Below are positions 43,972 to 58,500 of a DNA stretch of 64,000 bases, in pieces. Source of the stretch: Puccinellia tenuiflora (lineage: Eukaryota; Streptophyta; Magnoliopsida; Poales; Poaceae); NCBI GenBank assembly GCA_012064385.1, contig QRDG01000068.1, positions 1,435,349 to 1,499,348 on the forward strand. Reading direction: 5' to 3'. Positions within the stretch are counted from its first letter, which is position 1. Every line of letters starts with the position of its first letter. The notes under the pieces are model-generated. The model searched no databases and was not told the DNA's origin. It saw only the letters and a program-made list of their open reading frames with translations. The position numbers and the translations under genes are program-made.

Positions 43972-45549
43972 AATCATGACTATAGGAGACCTTAGTTAGC
44001 ATGGACGTTAGTTAGGAAAGCAAATATTTTTGTTAAAAATATATTACTACCAAAATATATTTTTATCTAGAGGAGTCCTAAAAATGGCTTCGCTCTTCTC
44101 ATCTCCTCAAACATTTCAACGTCTTACCCCTCTATTTTAAGATTTTCCAAGGAATCTTCTTTTATCTCTTACCCGTTCAAAACCAAGAGTATACTTGATG
44201 ATGAACCCAAGTGAGACCTAATTAGTTAGCACCCACAAGAAGAAGCTTCCATCACAAATACTCAACATTCAACCTCAGGGTGGTTGAATTGCAAATGCCA
44301 AGATCGTCAATGCCAACAAAGCAAGAGACCTCCGAAGACCTCAGCTCAACATCAACAATTCTACTCAAGTTGCAACTTCGACGACCTCAATTTCTCCGGT
44401 GGAAGACTAAGGCAATGAAATGAAGACTTCACCAACCATGTTTAACAAAGACCCATAGGAAAACTTATGATAGGAACTTTGGTTACTCCGACTACCACGA
44501 GTATTAGGCGTCCGTTGGTACTAGACGTACCCTTGTGTGCACCTTGCTTGTGTGTACTCTGCTTGTGTGTTGTTTGTGAGATGGAAAAAGGAGTTTTATA
44601 AAAAAAAAGTTTAGTTTCCTTTTTCCACCTAACAATTTTGACCTCTTCGCCATAGTTGTACCTTGTTGCGGATGTAAACCCGCCAAGGAAAATCTTTCTA
44701 AAATATTTTTCCCTCTCATCTAAACCATCTCCCGTTAAGATCTGACAGTTCCGCAATATACAAAAGACCCCCGATCCTTAGCCAAATAGCCGGAAATTTT
44801 TGTAACCTAACCGGCAAGTCAGACAATGGACTTCATGCCCCATCTGGAGCAAGTGCGTCAAGATCTTGAAGGAAACTGCAATTGTACGCCAACCTCGTGA
44901 AGACACGAGGCTCACTTCGCAAAATTTACTTGTGAGATTACAAGAATACCACACTAACTTATCGTATCTAACTTTAGGTTAACAACTGACTCCAGCCCAT
45001 GATAGTACCAACTAATCTTCTAGGACCACAAACCCTGACATGAAACGAGGACATAAGGAGACTCATTTAGAATTGGTAACTAGAGGAACTCAGGGAGTGC
45101 ATAAAAGTTGCTATGAAGATTCGAGCTCAGAGACCGACGGTAATGATGGATTTCAAAGAGGATCATGTACCTACCTGCTTGACGAGCAGTTAGTGGCACC
45201 TTAATCCCTTGCGCTAACCTTGCTAGGTTTGACCCACCCAAATTTGTCCCGTGAAATAAGACTAACTCCCACCTATCACCGCAAACTCGGGAAAGATGGA
45301 TGAGAACCCTAGCTTGCCGCTGATTTTCTGAAGATTATATGAAGCCTCAAGCACAAGACTTATCCAAGGGAGATCGCCACCAACCAACCCGAAGGAAACC
45401 AACTTTAAGATTGTCAACATGGAGTTACCCCAGGAAAAAGGATGCCACCGACGTCATCTGTAGAACAACAATCTTAGTTCAACCGGGATCAACTAGTCAA
45501 AACAAGAAAGACAGAGATACATGTTTGGGAACCAACTGGTGTGAAGATT

Positions 45550-45681
45550 TTTTTTTTTTGAAAGGAAAGCGGTAGGAGAGGCTCCCACAGCGAGTTTTTT
45601 TTTAAACAATGATAACCCAAATTCGCGTCCGTGAGGACTTGAACCTAGGTGGCCGGGTTGTACATCCACTCCACTAGCCAA
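45550..45681 (-). mobile_element. tRNA-derived SINE in internal domain 2
   Basis: On the minus strand: an A-box-like TGGCTAGTGG near the 5' end, a B-box GTTCAAGTC (plus 45636-45644) and a terminal poly(A). It is flanked by an 11-bp duplication, GTGTGAAGATT (45539-45549 and 45682-45692). About 132 bases. RNA polymerase III promoter boxes, a tail and target repeats are the SINE hallmarks. Confidence 0.85.
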
Positions 45682-46928
45682 GTGTGAAGATTCTTCACTA
45701 ACCTCTTTCTAAAGTCCATTAAGCCGTGACTTTTTAAACAAACTTACCAAATTCTAGATTAACATCTAACCCCAGTCTGTGACGGTACTAACTGGCCTTA
45801 TCTAACCACAAGTTTTGACAAAAAGAGAGGTGATAAAGAAAGAATCACATATAGTTGGTAGTGAGAAGATCGCCATCATCAAGGCTGAAGTCAATCAACA
45901 CTAAAGACCATCTGCGCGGAATTGAACCAGGAAACAAGCACCATCAACGCTACCAATCGAGCAATCATCCTGTTCAACTGGCCTCGATCAATCACACCAA
46001 AAGAAGATTCAAGAAAGCATGAACATCGACTGCTGACATGAAGCTCTTTCTCTAACTTATTAAGACTAAATGAGAACGCAACCCTTGTACCCTCGTCGAA
46101 CAACAGACCAAACCACTTACCTTTAGGGTCCTTGTACTGACTTTTAGATTCCTCTGGAAGCTCTATAATCTAGACTGTACCTCTTAAGACTCTTACCAAT
46201 GCTTCATGAAGCTCAAGAACCAAGGAAGTAAGCAATGAAGTTCCTCCATTACTCAGCTAAAGAAGCACAAAGATGAAGACAAATCACCAATGGAATACTC
46301 CGAAGAATCAAACAATGTAAGCGCCTGCTACGGACAACATCAACCACCAAGCAAGTCCAGACGAATTTAGACGTTTATAACATCCTTTTTCTAATTAGAA
46401 ACCGGAGAGAGTTGAGTACGCAGACTCGAGGCATCCTGAAAACCACGCGTCCCCATCTGCGACCCTCGTAAGGAGAAAATAGTATGAAGTGATATCTGCA
46501 CCAACCCCAAGCCCCAAGGAGTGGCAAACGAGACGAAGATCATCAAGAAGTACAATGCCTCCAAGTCAACTCCAACTGCAAACTTCAGCAAGACCGATTA
46601 AAAACCCCTTTTTAAGGGGGGAAGACCTGCAATGGGTATACAAGAACGTGGTAATAATTAGTTCCTTGCACCTCAGCCCCGTAGAAACTAGAAACAACCA
46701 ACCAAGACTATCCATCAGCATCGATCGTCAAGTCAACCCTATCATCCAGGATCTGAACCCATCAGGGAACATTATCGACAAGGAACGACCTCGCGAAATC
46801 AAATTGTCACGATCTCACCTGGCAACCCCACTGGAGGAGCAACGACCTCGGAAGTATAGCCAGCCCAAAACCCGTGCCCTCATACTTCCCCATACCCCGG
46901 GCAAAATCTCGGAACGAGATTTATTTTT

Positions 46929-46943
46929 AAGGAGGGAAGGATT
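46929..46943 (+). other. LARD polypurine tract 2
   Basis: AAGGAGGGAAGGATT before LTR3. Confidence 0.88.
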
Positions 46944-49900
46944 TGTAACATCCCAAATTTATAATAAGAATTTAACAAGACCCAAAATTCAGAACCAACA
47001 AAAACTTTTTGAAATACTTCATTATTGATTGTGTTTTTCTGTATATTGTTCTGTTTGAGCTTGTGTGACTTGATGTATATGCTTGTTTGACTGGTGAATA
47101 TTAATCCAGGAACACAACCCAAGTAAAAATATATTAAACTTTGGTGATCATGTTATGACAAGAATATACTCCAGATATCTTTCCCATTCTTATTTTGGCC
47201 CAAGACCATTTCAATGATGCTTGGTTTTGGCAACAACCAAAACATCCATTATTGTGAAGGTAAAAATGATTTCCCAAAATTATGTTTTCCCAGAATGTGG
47301 AGATCTATATGATATCTCCTGTCTATTTTTCAAATCATGATATTTTGCATGCATATGCAACTCCCAATTTATAAACTCTGATTTCCACTCCATTTTGAAC
47401 ACAACACTAGTGGGAAATATATTACCCCACATATTTCCTTTCTCAAACCTTTTTGAAAACTATTAAGTGGTGAGTGGAGATATTCTTTAAACATCATCTT
47501 GTCATAATTGAGTGTGATCATTTTCACAAGATAGTATTGTTAATTATGGAAATGGTGGTGTGATTAATTCATGTGGTTGGAATTGTGTGGTCATGTGAAT
47601 ATTGTTGTGTGTTTGCTTGCTAAATAAAAATAAGAAGACAATTAAGTGTCACATGAAATAATAGGACCTATAATAAAAAGGTCACATGAAATAATAAATA
47701 TTATTTCATTCCCACAAATTACTTTTACCTAAAAAGGGATCTCCATTTTTGGTAGCAGCTTTAAAAGAATTAAACACCAACACCTATGCATGTCACCCAC
47801 AACACTTTGCATACTTGCACCTCACCCTTTTCTTTTAGCATTAAAACCCTAATAGTGCCATATAGTGGCACATAGTAAAAATGGTACCATCACCCATCTA
47901 TTCAAATGCCACCCATTTACTTGCCCACTTGCGCACCCAACATGTCCAGCACCTCCCCGCACCCCCCCTGCACGTTCTGGACAACACCCTAGCCATCCCA
48001 TGCCCTAAACCCTAGCCCTAAGCAGCCATGCCATGGACATGGCCACCACCTTGGGCATTTGACCAACCAGCAGCAAGCCACTGCACCACCACGTCCTGGA
48101 GCTTGCCCTTGCTCCCTAGATGCTCCCCAACTCGACCCCGTAGCTCCTGGCCCCTCCCCCTGCCCGCAATCGCCGGTGCACTGCCGGCCGATAGAATGTC
48201 GAGCACCTGGCGTGCACCATTAAAGCTGGCCGCCCCGGCCCGACCAGCGCCCACCCAAGCCGTCCCCGACCACCACGACGCGCGCCACGCCACCCTCGAC
48301 CCGCTGCCACCGCGCCCGTGCCTCCCCAGCCCCTGCACGTCGCGACCCAAGCACGCTGCACACTGCCGGCCGCTGCCCCGAGCCACCCCTCACCTATAAG
48401 AGGCCACGGCCCCTCTCCTGCACCCTCTCCATGTCATTTGCACCCCCACACCACCTCTCTCCCACCTCCAGCAAGATCCGCCTCTCCCTCGTCCTCTGCC
48501 GGCGAGGAACGCGAGATGTCCATCTCGGTTCCGCGAGCCTGCGCGAAAGATTGCCGTCGACTCCGTCCATCTCTCCTCTCCCTCTCTGCACCTTCGTCTT
48601 TCCCTCCTCGAGGTCTATCTCATGGACGCCTCTGTTTTTTACCAGGGACACCGGAGCTTCGGAGGCCGTGGCGTGCCCGTCGCGGACGTCCTCGACCTCG
48701 CCAGTCATTTGGAAGCTCCCCATCAAGCACCAGTGCCATCCCCATCGTCCCCAAGCACGCTCAACTCCTATGCACCCTCCGCATCGCCTCCCGTAGCCCC
48801 CACGGTGAGGGCCTGCTCCTCCCCGTCGAATCCATGCTTGTGTACGTGTTCTGGACGTCCTGAGCTAGGAGATGCACAGCAGCCGTCGCTCTCGCGATCA
48901 ACGGCTGATGTTGTTTCCTGCCCGTTTTGAAATACTGTGAAATCTTCCAAGTCAGAAACTGTAGTAATTCGTGCCAACTTTAGAAACCTTTTTTCCCGAT
49001 GATCCACTTTACCAAAAGTGGTAAATTTGGTCTTTTTGGAAAGAGGAGATTATCTACTTTCATAACCAGGAAATATATTTTTGTTATGACTAGTCCAAGT
49101 TAGTAATTTGTCTGGCTAAAGTTGCTATCCAGTGCAGTTTTTCTATTTTGTCTGAGGCTGTTAAAAACATGCTGGTTTCAACTGGATTTTGTGAGTGACC
49201 TAGATTTAGTTAGAAACTAAACTTTGTATAATGTGTTAGTATGGTTATAGTAATGACATGATCAAGTGGTAGGACCCCAAATTAAATTTTATACAAAAAG
49301 AGATAATCTAAGCAAAATGGCTAAGCAATAATTTCCACCACAAGAAATAACAGATATAGCCAACTTCCCATGCAAATTCCTATTTAACCAGGGGCCTAAA
49401 AATAGAAAAATAAATGATTGTAGCTAGTATAACAAGCCATCTTAACATTGATGCAGACCACGTTCATTTTGGACATCTCTCCAGTTCAAAATCAAAATGA
49501 CAATTGTGTTAGTTTTAACTGAAAACTCTGAAAGGTTATTTTTATACCATCTTTGGGAGATGTTTCCTAAAACTTGGTTTAACCACAAATACCAAACTAA
49601 AATGGTATAAAAAGTACATCAACTAGTCTACCCAATGCCACTGGTTTTATTCCATTTGGTGTTGTGGTTAAGTCAGTAGAAAATTATCAAATCAGTTAAG
49701 TTGTAAAACTTAAAAAGGGAATTTCTCTGCCAGAAAATTTATCCAGACTTTGAAAATTAATATCTCGAGATCTAGGAATCCAAATTAAGAAAATGAGTAT
49801 GTTCTGGAAAGCTTATAAAATTATCTAACTCACTAAAGTGGTTTCACCCCATTTAGATTAATAAATAAATAATGATATTCAAAATGCCACAGAAGGTATA

Positions 49901-52530
49901 AAACCTAAACTTGTTTGTTTCTGATACTCTATTAATCCAAATGAGGTCAAACCAATTTTGTTAGCTCACATTTAAGCAATACTAGTTATCCCTAAGAGGA
50001 TTTATCTTTTGAGCAATATTAACTTGAGTTGTAGCAAAAACAAGAAAACTAACCTTCTGGATAAAAACATTTATATAGGGAGTTTAATAACCTCAATTGA
50101 ATTAAATCCAATTGGGTTGTCTTCTACACATCAGTAGCTATCCGTAGAATTTTAGTTCATATTTTTGTGACCAACAGAACACAAGTTATGTAATTAAACA
50201 TGCACCACTAGTTTCTGCCATATTTAAGACCTAATTAAATAATAGTTAATTCAATTAAATTGAAATCAAATTGGGTTGCCTTGTGAGTGCAGTAGCTATG
50301 TGTGATGCATGAGAGTGATTGTGATGCTTGATTGAGTAGTTTAGTAATGGTATGTATTGCTTGTTTATTTTGATGATTAGATTATTTTGTGTGATTAATA
50401 AAATGACCTTGCTCGTTAAACTTGGCTATATTTAAGTTGAGTATTAGCTCGAGTATCTTGTTAATGTCTCTACCTTAGATTGGTGAGATATTTTGAATTA
50501 CAGAAAAGAGTTGGTAGCTTAACTTTTGTCTGAAGTATTTCTTGTTTAAATAAAGATGCTTAATCACAACTTTAATCATACTATTATAAACATGAGTAGT
50601 GAGGTGATTGCCAAACTTGTTTGTTAAATAATAGTTTTCCATCATGATTGTTGTCTATTAGTAATTGCTTGATGTTTGTTGTTGGAGTGTTCTACTGTAT
50701 GTTGATTGTGTTCTTTCCTTTTTGCGACGCTAGATATAAACGCTACCTGGGTTATATTGGAAAGGATTTATTGGAGAAGAATCAGAGTTTATTTCTTTGA
50801 TCAGTGAGGAGAAGTCCAGGGACATTATGCTGGAAACAGGCAAGCTACTTCTCTGAGCTTGCATTTATATATGTCTATTTTGATTTACATGTTTTACCTA
50901 TACAAAGCATAAATGACTTAAGTGGTTTTTGCCACTAAAGCTGTTATTTTGAAAACCCTTTTCCAAAATACAAATATATTATTCTAACACCCTATATGGA
51001 GGTATTGGGTGGAAAAATTCTTTTTCAAACTATAGGATGGGAAAAGAAAAATATTGTTTACTCAAAACTCCTTTGAAAATACTTTTGTGGTTATGGAATG
51101 CCACGATGTTGGTGTGAAAATGGAGAAGTGGTGAATGGTGATGTTTATGAAAAATGCACATTGTGTCCTAGTACTATGACGACCAGCCAATAACCTGTGC
51201 GACCACATCTACCCACATATGGGAAAGGGCGTAGTCATATAATTTGCTCCTGCTAGTACTGGATGCCTCAACAACGAGGATGACCTCGTTCCATGAGGGG
51301 ATGGTCATGGCGACCTACCCCCTGACCCGGGTCCCGGCAATCTGATGGACTGAGGGATTGAAGGTCCACCTTTGGGTCGTCGGATAGAACTAGGAGTCCT
51401 CACATCTAGGTTCCTTGACGAAGGATCCTGTACTAGGTGTGGAGGGAATGGTGATTTCGTAGCGGTAGGGTCCTATACTAGCATGAGCAAAGGACAGGCT
51501 ATGGTCGGTGGCTCAACTTCGCATACATCTTGTATGGCGGGACGTGGCAGACACGATGAGCTACCAGATGGGTGTGGGAAAAGCGTGCTACCTCTGCAGA
51601 GGGTAAAAACTATTCGAATAGCCGAGTCCTCAGATATGGACAGTTGGGAGGCTGTACTAGACTATGTGCAAGTTTTGGAAAAGATTTGAGATTTGAAAGA
51701 GAAAATGAAGTGGAGGATGTTTTATGCAACTATGCCAGTGGGCAGGCATGAGGTTGTTGAGATTGAATGACCATCAAGGGTTATGGTCGAAAAAGGAGTT
51801 TTGGGGAAATAAACAAAATGGTGATTTTCGGGAAAAGTGTTTTTAAAAGGGACTTCTTACCTCTTTCAACAAGCATCTACTTTCGGGAAAAACTTTTTAA
51901 AAATAGATTTCTTACAAAAACCGATTTATGGGAAAAGATCGAAAAGCCTTCTTTTCTTTTAACAAAGGCTATAGATGTTTTGAAAAATATACAAGGATTA
52001 TGAAAAGTTATAAAATTTCTCTTATTTTTCTTCAACAAAAGTTATAGAGTTTTCAGACAAAGTTTTATTAAACAAAAGTCTATCCTTCTCTTTTCAATAA
52101 GGATAGAGTTTTCAAAGCAAACAAAGTTTTACTTAAACTATAAAAAGTGTAGTGCATGCTCATTCGGGGGGAGTAGTTTGCGAGTACAATCAAATGTACT
52201 CACATTGGTTTCGTCCCTGGTTATTGTCTTAGCCAGATTTTAGGGAAGGGCAGCTTGAAGAAGGAGAAGGAAATGACGTCAATGCGAACTAGGGCGCTTC
52301 CCAGTCAGTTGCCTGTAGGGTTAAGGCGAATGACTTGGGCTCCACGTTGTTTGGTGATTTCCGCTGCAAGTACCTATTGAAGAGTATGACTTCAATCCAG
52401 TAAGTAAATTACTTCGGTATGTATGGATGTTCTTTGATTACCAGTTTGATTGTGCTCAGCGACACACTGATCATGGGATCACTGATGTAGGCACAAGGGT
52501 ATTTCGGACGGCTAGTCCGGGGTCCCCACA
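46944..52530 (+). repeat. LARD LTR3, full length
   Basis: 5587 bases. It shares some upstream variants with LTR1 (CGGCTGATGTTG near 48902, GTAATTCGTG near 48963) and downstream variants with LTR2 (GGGATCACTGATG, CTATTCGAAT) and LTR4 (GAGATTGAATGACC). TATA box at 48395-48402. Confidence 0.93.
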
Positions 52531-52534
52531 GACT

Positions 52535-52546
52535 TGGTATCAGAGC
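52535..52546 (+). other. LARD primer-binding site 3, tRNA-iMet
   Basis: TGGTATCAGAGC four bases after LTR3. Confidence 0.92.
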
Positions 52547-54124
52547 AATCCTGACTGTAGGAGACCTTAGTTAGCATGGACGTTAGTTAGGAAAGCAAAT
52601 ATTTTTGTTAAAAATATATTACTACCAAAATATATTTTTATCTAGAGGAGTCCTAAAAATGGCTTCGCTCTTCTCATCTCCTCAAACATTTCAACGTCTT
52701 ACCCCTCTATTTTAAGATTTTCCAAGGAATCTTCTTTTATCTCTTACCCGTTCAAAACCAAGAGTATACTTGACGATGAACCCAAGTGAGACCTAATTAA
52801 TTAGCACCCACAAGAAGAAGCTTCCATCACAAATACTCAACATTCAACCTCAGGGTGGTTGAATTGCAAATGCCAAGATCGTCAATGCCAACAAAGCAAG
52901 AGACCTCCGAAGACCTCAGCTCAACATCAACAATTCTACTCAAGTTGCAACTTCAATGACCTCAATTTCTCCGGTGGAAGACTAAGGCAATGAAATGAAG
53001 ACTTCACCAACCATGTTTAACAAAGACCCATAGGAAAACATATGATAGGAACTTTGGTTACTCCGACTACCACGAGTATTAGGCGTCCGTTGGTACTAGA
53101 CGTACCCTTGTGTGCACCTTGCTTGTGTGTACTCTGCTTGTGTGTTGTTTGTGAGATGGAAAAAGGAGTTTTATAAAAAAAAAGTTTAGTTTCCTTTTTC
53201 CACCTAACAATTTTGACCTCTTCGCCATAGTTGTACCTTGTTGCGGATGTAAACCCGCCAAGGAAAATCTTTCTAAAATATGTTTCCCTCTCATCTAAAC
53301 CATCTCCCGTTAAGATCTGATAGTTCCGCAATATACAAAAGACCCCCGATCCTTAGCCAAATAGCCGGAAATTTTTGTAACCTAACCGGCAAGTCAGACA
53401 ATGGACTTCATGCCCCATCTGGAGCAAGTGCGTCAAGATCTTGAAGGAAACTGCAATTGTACGCCAACCTCGTGAAGACACGAGGCTCACTTCGCAAAAT
53501 TTACTTGTGAGATTACAAGAATACCACACTAACTTATCGTATCTAACTTTAGGTTAACAACTGACTCCAGCCCATGATAGTACCAACTAATATTCTAGGA
53601 CCACAAACCCTGACATGAAACGAGGACATAAGGAGACTCATTTAGAATTGGTAACTAGAGGAACTCAGGGAGTGCATAAAAGTTGCTATGAAGATTCGAG
53701 CTCAGAGACCGACGGTAATGATGGATTTCAAAGAGGATCATGTACCTACCTGCTTGACGAGCAGTTAGTGGCACCTTAATCCCTTGCGCTAACCTTGCTA
53801 GGTTTGACCCACCCAAATTTGTCCCGTGAAATAAGACTAACTCCCACCTATCACCGCAAACTCGGGAAAGATGGATGAGAACCCTAGCTTGCCGCTGATT
53901 TTCTGAAGATTATATGAAGCCTCAAGCACAAGACTTATCCAAGGGAGATCGCCACCAACCAACCCGAAGGAAACCAACTTTAAGATTGTCAACATGGAGT
54001 TACCCCAGGAAAAAGGATGCCACCGACGTCATCTGTAGAACAACAATCTTAGTTCAACCGGGATCAACTAGTCAAAACAAGAAAGACAGAGATACATGTT
54101 TGGGAACCAACTGGTGTGAAGATT

Positions 54125-54257
54125 TTTTTTTTTTGAAAGGAAAGCGGTAGGAGAGGCTCCCACAGCGAGTTTTTTTTTTAAACAATGATAACCCAAATTC
54201 GCGTCCGTGAGGACTTGAACCTAGGTGGCCGGGTTGTACATCCACTCCACTAGCCAA
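54125..54257 (-). mobile_element. tRNA-derived SINE in internal domain 3
   Basis: Same insertion as in domain 2, with the same 11-bp duplication (54114-54124 and 54258-54268). Identical site and flanks mean it was copied with the unit rather than inserted twice. Confidence 0.85.
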
Positions 54258-55517
54258 GTGTGAAGATTCTTCACTAACCCTCTTCACTAACCTCTTTCTA
54301 AAGTCCATTAAGCCGTGACTTTTTAAACAAACTTACCAAATTCTAGATTAACATCTAACCCCAGTCTGTGACGGTACTAACTGGCCTTATCTAACCACAA
54401 GTTTTGACAAAAAGAGAGGTGATAAAGAAAGAATCACATATAGTTGGTAGTGAGAAGATCGCCATCATCAAGGCTGAAGTCAATCAACACTAAAGACCAT
54501 CTGCGCGGAATTGAACCAGGAAACAAGCACCATCAACGCTACCAATCGAGCAATCATCCTGTTCAACTGGCCTCGATCAATCACACCAAAAGAAGATTCA
54601 AGAAAGCATGAACATCGACTGCTGACATGAAGCTCTTTCTCTAACTTATTAAGACTAAATGAGAACGCAACCCTTGTACCCTCGTCGAACAACAGACCAA
54701 ACCACTTACCTTTAGGGTCCTTGTACTGACTTTTAGATTCCTCTGGAAGCTCTATAATCTAGACTGTACCTCTTAAGACTCTTACCAATGCTTCATGAAG
54801 CTCAAGAACCAAGGAAGTAAGCAATGAAGTTCCTCCATTACTCAGCTAAAGAAGCACAAAGATGAAGACAAATCACCAATGGAATACTCCGAAGAATCAA
54901 ACAATGTAAGCGCCTGCTACGGACAACATCAACCACCAAGCAAGTCCAGACGAATTTAGACGTTTATAACATCCTTTTTCTAATTAGAAACCGGAGAGAG
55001 TTGAGTACGCAGACTCGAGGCATCCTGAAAACCACGCGTCCCCATCTGTGACCCTCGTAAGGAGAAAATAGTATGAAGTGATATCTGCACCAACCCCAAG
55101 CCCCAAGGAGTGGCAAACGAGACGAAGATCGTCAAGAAGTACAATGCCTCCAAGTCAACTCCAACTGCAAACTTCAGCAAGACCGATTAAAAACCCCTTT
55201 TTAAGGGGGGAAGACCTGCAATGGGTATACAAGAACGTGGTAATAATTAGTTCCTTGCACCTCAGCCCCGTAGAAACTAGAAACAACCAACCAAGACTAT
55301 CCATCAGCATCGATCGTCAAGTCAACCCTATCATCCAGGATCTGAACCCATCAGGGAACATTATCGACAAGGAACGACCTCGCGAAATCAAATTGTCACG
55401 ATCTCACCTGGCAACCCCACTGGAGGAGCAACGACCTCGGAAGTATGGCCAGCCCAAAACCCGTGCCCTCATACTTCCCCATACCCCGGGCAAAATCTCG
55501 GGATGAGATTTATTTTT

Positions 55518-55532
55518 AAGGAGGGAAGGATT
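55518..55532 (+). other. LARD polypurine tract 3
   Basis: AAGGAGGGAAGGATT before LTR4. Confidence 0.88.
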
Positions 55533-58500
55533 TGTAACATCCCAAATTTATAATAAGAATTTAACAAGACCCAAAATTCAGAACCAACAAAAACTTTTTG
55601 AAATACTTCATTATTGATTGTGTTTTTCTGTATATTGTTCTGTTTGAGCTTGTGTGACTTGATGTATATGCTTGTTTGACTGGTGAATATTAATCCAGGA
55701 ACACAACCCAAGTAAAAATATATTAAACTTTGGTGATCATGTTATGACAAGAATATACTCCAGATATCTTTCCCATTCTTATTTTGGCCCAAGACCATTT
55801 CAATGATGCTTGGTTTTGGCAACAACCAAAACATCCATTATTGTGAAGGTAAAAATGATTTCCCAAAATTATGTTTTCCCAGAATGTGGAGATCTATATG
55901 ATATCTCCTGTCTATTTTTCAAATCATGATATTTTGCATGCATATGCAACTCCCAATTTATAAACTCTGATTTCCACTCCATTTTGAACACAACACTAGT
56001 GGGAAATATATTACCCCACATATTTCCTTTCTCAAACCTTTTTGAAAACTATTAAGTGGTGAGTGGAGATATTCTTTAAACATCATCTTGTCATAATTGA
56101 GTGTGATCATTTTCACAAGATAGTATTGTTAATTATGGAAATGGTGGTGTGATTAATTCATGTGGTTGGAATTGTGTGGTCATGTGAATATTGTTGTGTG
56201 TTTGCTTGCTAAATAAAAATAAGAAGACAATTAAGTGTCACATGAAATAATAGGACCTATAATAAAAAGGTCACATGAAATAATAAATATTATTTCATTA
56301 CCACAAATTACTTTTACCTAAAAAGGGATCTCCATTTTTGGTAGCAGCTTTAAAAGAATTAAACACCAACACCTATGCATGTCACCCACAACACTTTGCA
56401 TACTTGCACCTCACCCTTTTCTTTTAGCATTAAAACCCTAATAGTGCCATATAGTGGCACATAGTAAAAATGGTACCATCACCCATCTATTCAAATGCCA
56501 CTCCATTTACTTGCCCACTTGCTCACCCAACATGTCCAGCACCTCCCAGCACCCCCCCTGCACGTTCTGGACAACACCCTAGCCATCCCATGCCCTAAAC
56601 CCTAGCCCTAAGCAGCCATGCCATGGACATGGCCACCACCTTGGGCATTTGACCAACCAACAGCAAGCCACTGCACCACCACGTCCTGGAGCTTGCCCTT
56701 GCTCCCTAGATGCTCCCCAACTCGACCCCGTAGCTCCTGGCCCCTCCCCCTGCCCGCAATCGCCGGTGCACTGCCGGCCGATAGAATGTCGAGCACCTGG
56801 CGTGCACCATTAAAGCTGGCCGCCCCGGCCCGACCAGCGCCCACCCAAGCCGTCCCCGACCACCACGACGCGCGCCACGCCACCCTCGACCCGCTGCCAC
56901 CGCGCCCGTGCCTCCCCAGCGCCTGCACGTCACGACCCAAGCACGCTGCACACTGCCGGCCGCTGCCCCGAGCCACCCCTCACCTATAAGAGGCCACGGC
57001 CCCTCTCCTGCACCCTCTCCATGTCATTTGCACCCCCACACCACCTCTCTCCCACCTCCAGCAAGATCCGCCTCTCCCTCGTCCTCTGCCGGCGAGGAAC
57101 GCGAGATGTCCATCTCGGTTCCGTGAGCCTGTGCGAAAGATTGCCGTCGACTCCGTCCATCTCTCCTCTCCCTCTCTGCACCTTCGTCTTTCCCTCCTCG
57201 AGGTCTATCTCATGGACGCCTCTGTTTTTTACCAGGGACACCGGAGCTTCGGAGGCCATGGCGGGCCCGTCGCGGACGTCCTCGACCTCGCCGTCATTTG
57301 GAAGCTCCCCATCAAGCACCACTGCCATCCCCATCGTCCCCAAGCACGCTCAACTCCTATGCACCCTCCGCATCGCCTCCCGTAGCCCCCACGGTGAGGG
57401 CCTGCTCCTCCCCGTCGAATCCATGCTTGTGTACGTGTTCTGGACGTCCTGAGCTAGGAGATGCACAGCAGCCGTCGCTCTCGCGATCAACGGCCGAGGT
57501 TGTTTCCTGCCCGTTTTGAAATACTGTGAAATCTTCCAAGTCAGAAACTGCAGTAATTTGTGCCAACTTTAGAAACCTTTTTCCCGATGACCCACTTTAC
57601 CAAAAGTGGTAAATTTGGTCTTTTTGGAAAGAGGAGATTATCTACTTTCATAACCAGGAAATATATTTTTGTTATGACTAGTCCAAGTTAGTAATTTGTC
57701 TGGCTAAAGTTGCTATCCAGTGCAGTTTTTCTATTTTGTCTGAGGTTGTTAAAAACATGCTGGTTTCAACTGGATTTTGTGAGTGACCTAGATTTAGTTA
57801 GAAACTAAACTTTGTATAATGTGTTAGTATGGTTATAGTAATGACATGATCAAGTGGTAGGACCCCAAATTAAATTTTATACAAAAAGAGATAATCTAAG
57901 CAAAATGGCTAAGCAATAATTTCCACCACAAGAAATAACAGATATAGCCAACTTCCCATGCAAATTCCTATTTAACCAGGGGCCTAAAAATAGCAAAATA
58001 AATGATGTAGCTAGTATAACAAGCCATCTTAACATAGATGCAGACCACGTTCATTTTGGACATCTCTCCAGTTCAAAATCAAAATGACAATTGTGTTAGT
58101 TTTAGCTGAAAACTCTGAAAGGTTATTTTTATACCATCTTTGGGAGATGTTTCCTAAAACTTGGTTTAACCACAAATACCAAACTAAAATGGTATCAAAA
58201 GTACATCAACTAGTCTACCCAATGCCACTGGTTTATTCCATTTGGTGTTGTGGTTAAGTCAGTAGAAAATTATCAAATCAGTTAAGTTGTAAAACTTAAA
58301 AAGGGAATTTCTCTGCCAGAAAATTTATCCAGACTTTGAAAATTAATATCTCGAGATCTAGGAATCCAAATTAAGCAAATGAGTATGTTCTGGAAAGCTT
58401 ATGAAATTATCTAACTCACTAAAGTGGTTTCACCCCATTTAGATTAATAAATAAATAATGATATTCAAAATGCCACAGAAGGTATAAAACCTAAACTTGT

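Larger units (their letters stand above)
43956..46943 (+). mobile_element. LARD internal domain 2, with SINE
   Basis: 2988 bases, non-coding, very close to internal domain 3 and slightly less so to domain 1. Primer site 43960-43971, purine tract 46929-46943. Contains a SINE at 45550-45681. Confidence 0.9.
52531..55532 (+). mobile_element. LARD internal domain 3, with SINE
   Basis: 3002 bases, non-coding, nearly identical to internal domain 2, including the SINE. An extra partial repeat of TCTTCACTAACC lies just after the SINE (about 54268-54295). Primer site 52535-52546, purine tract 55518-55532. Confidence 0.9.
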
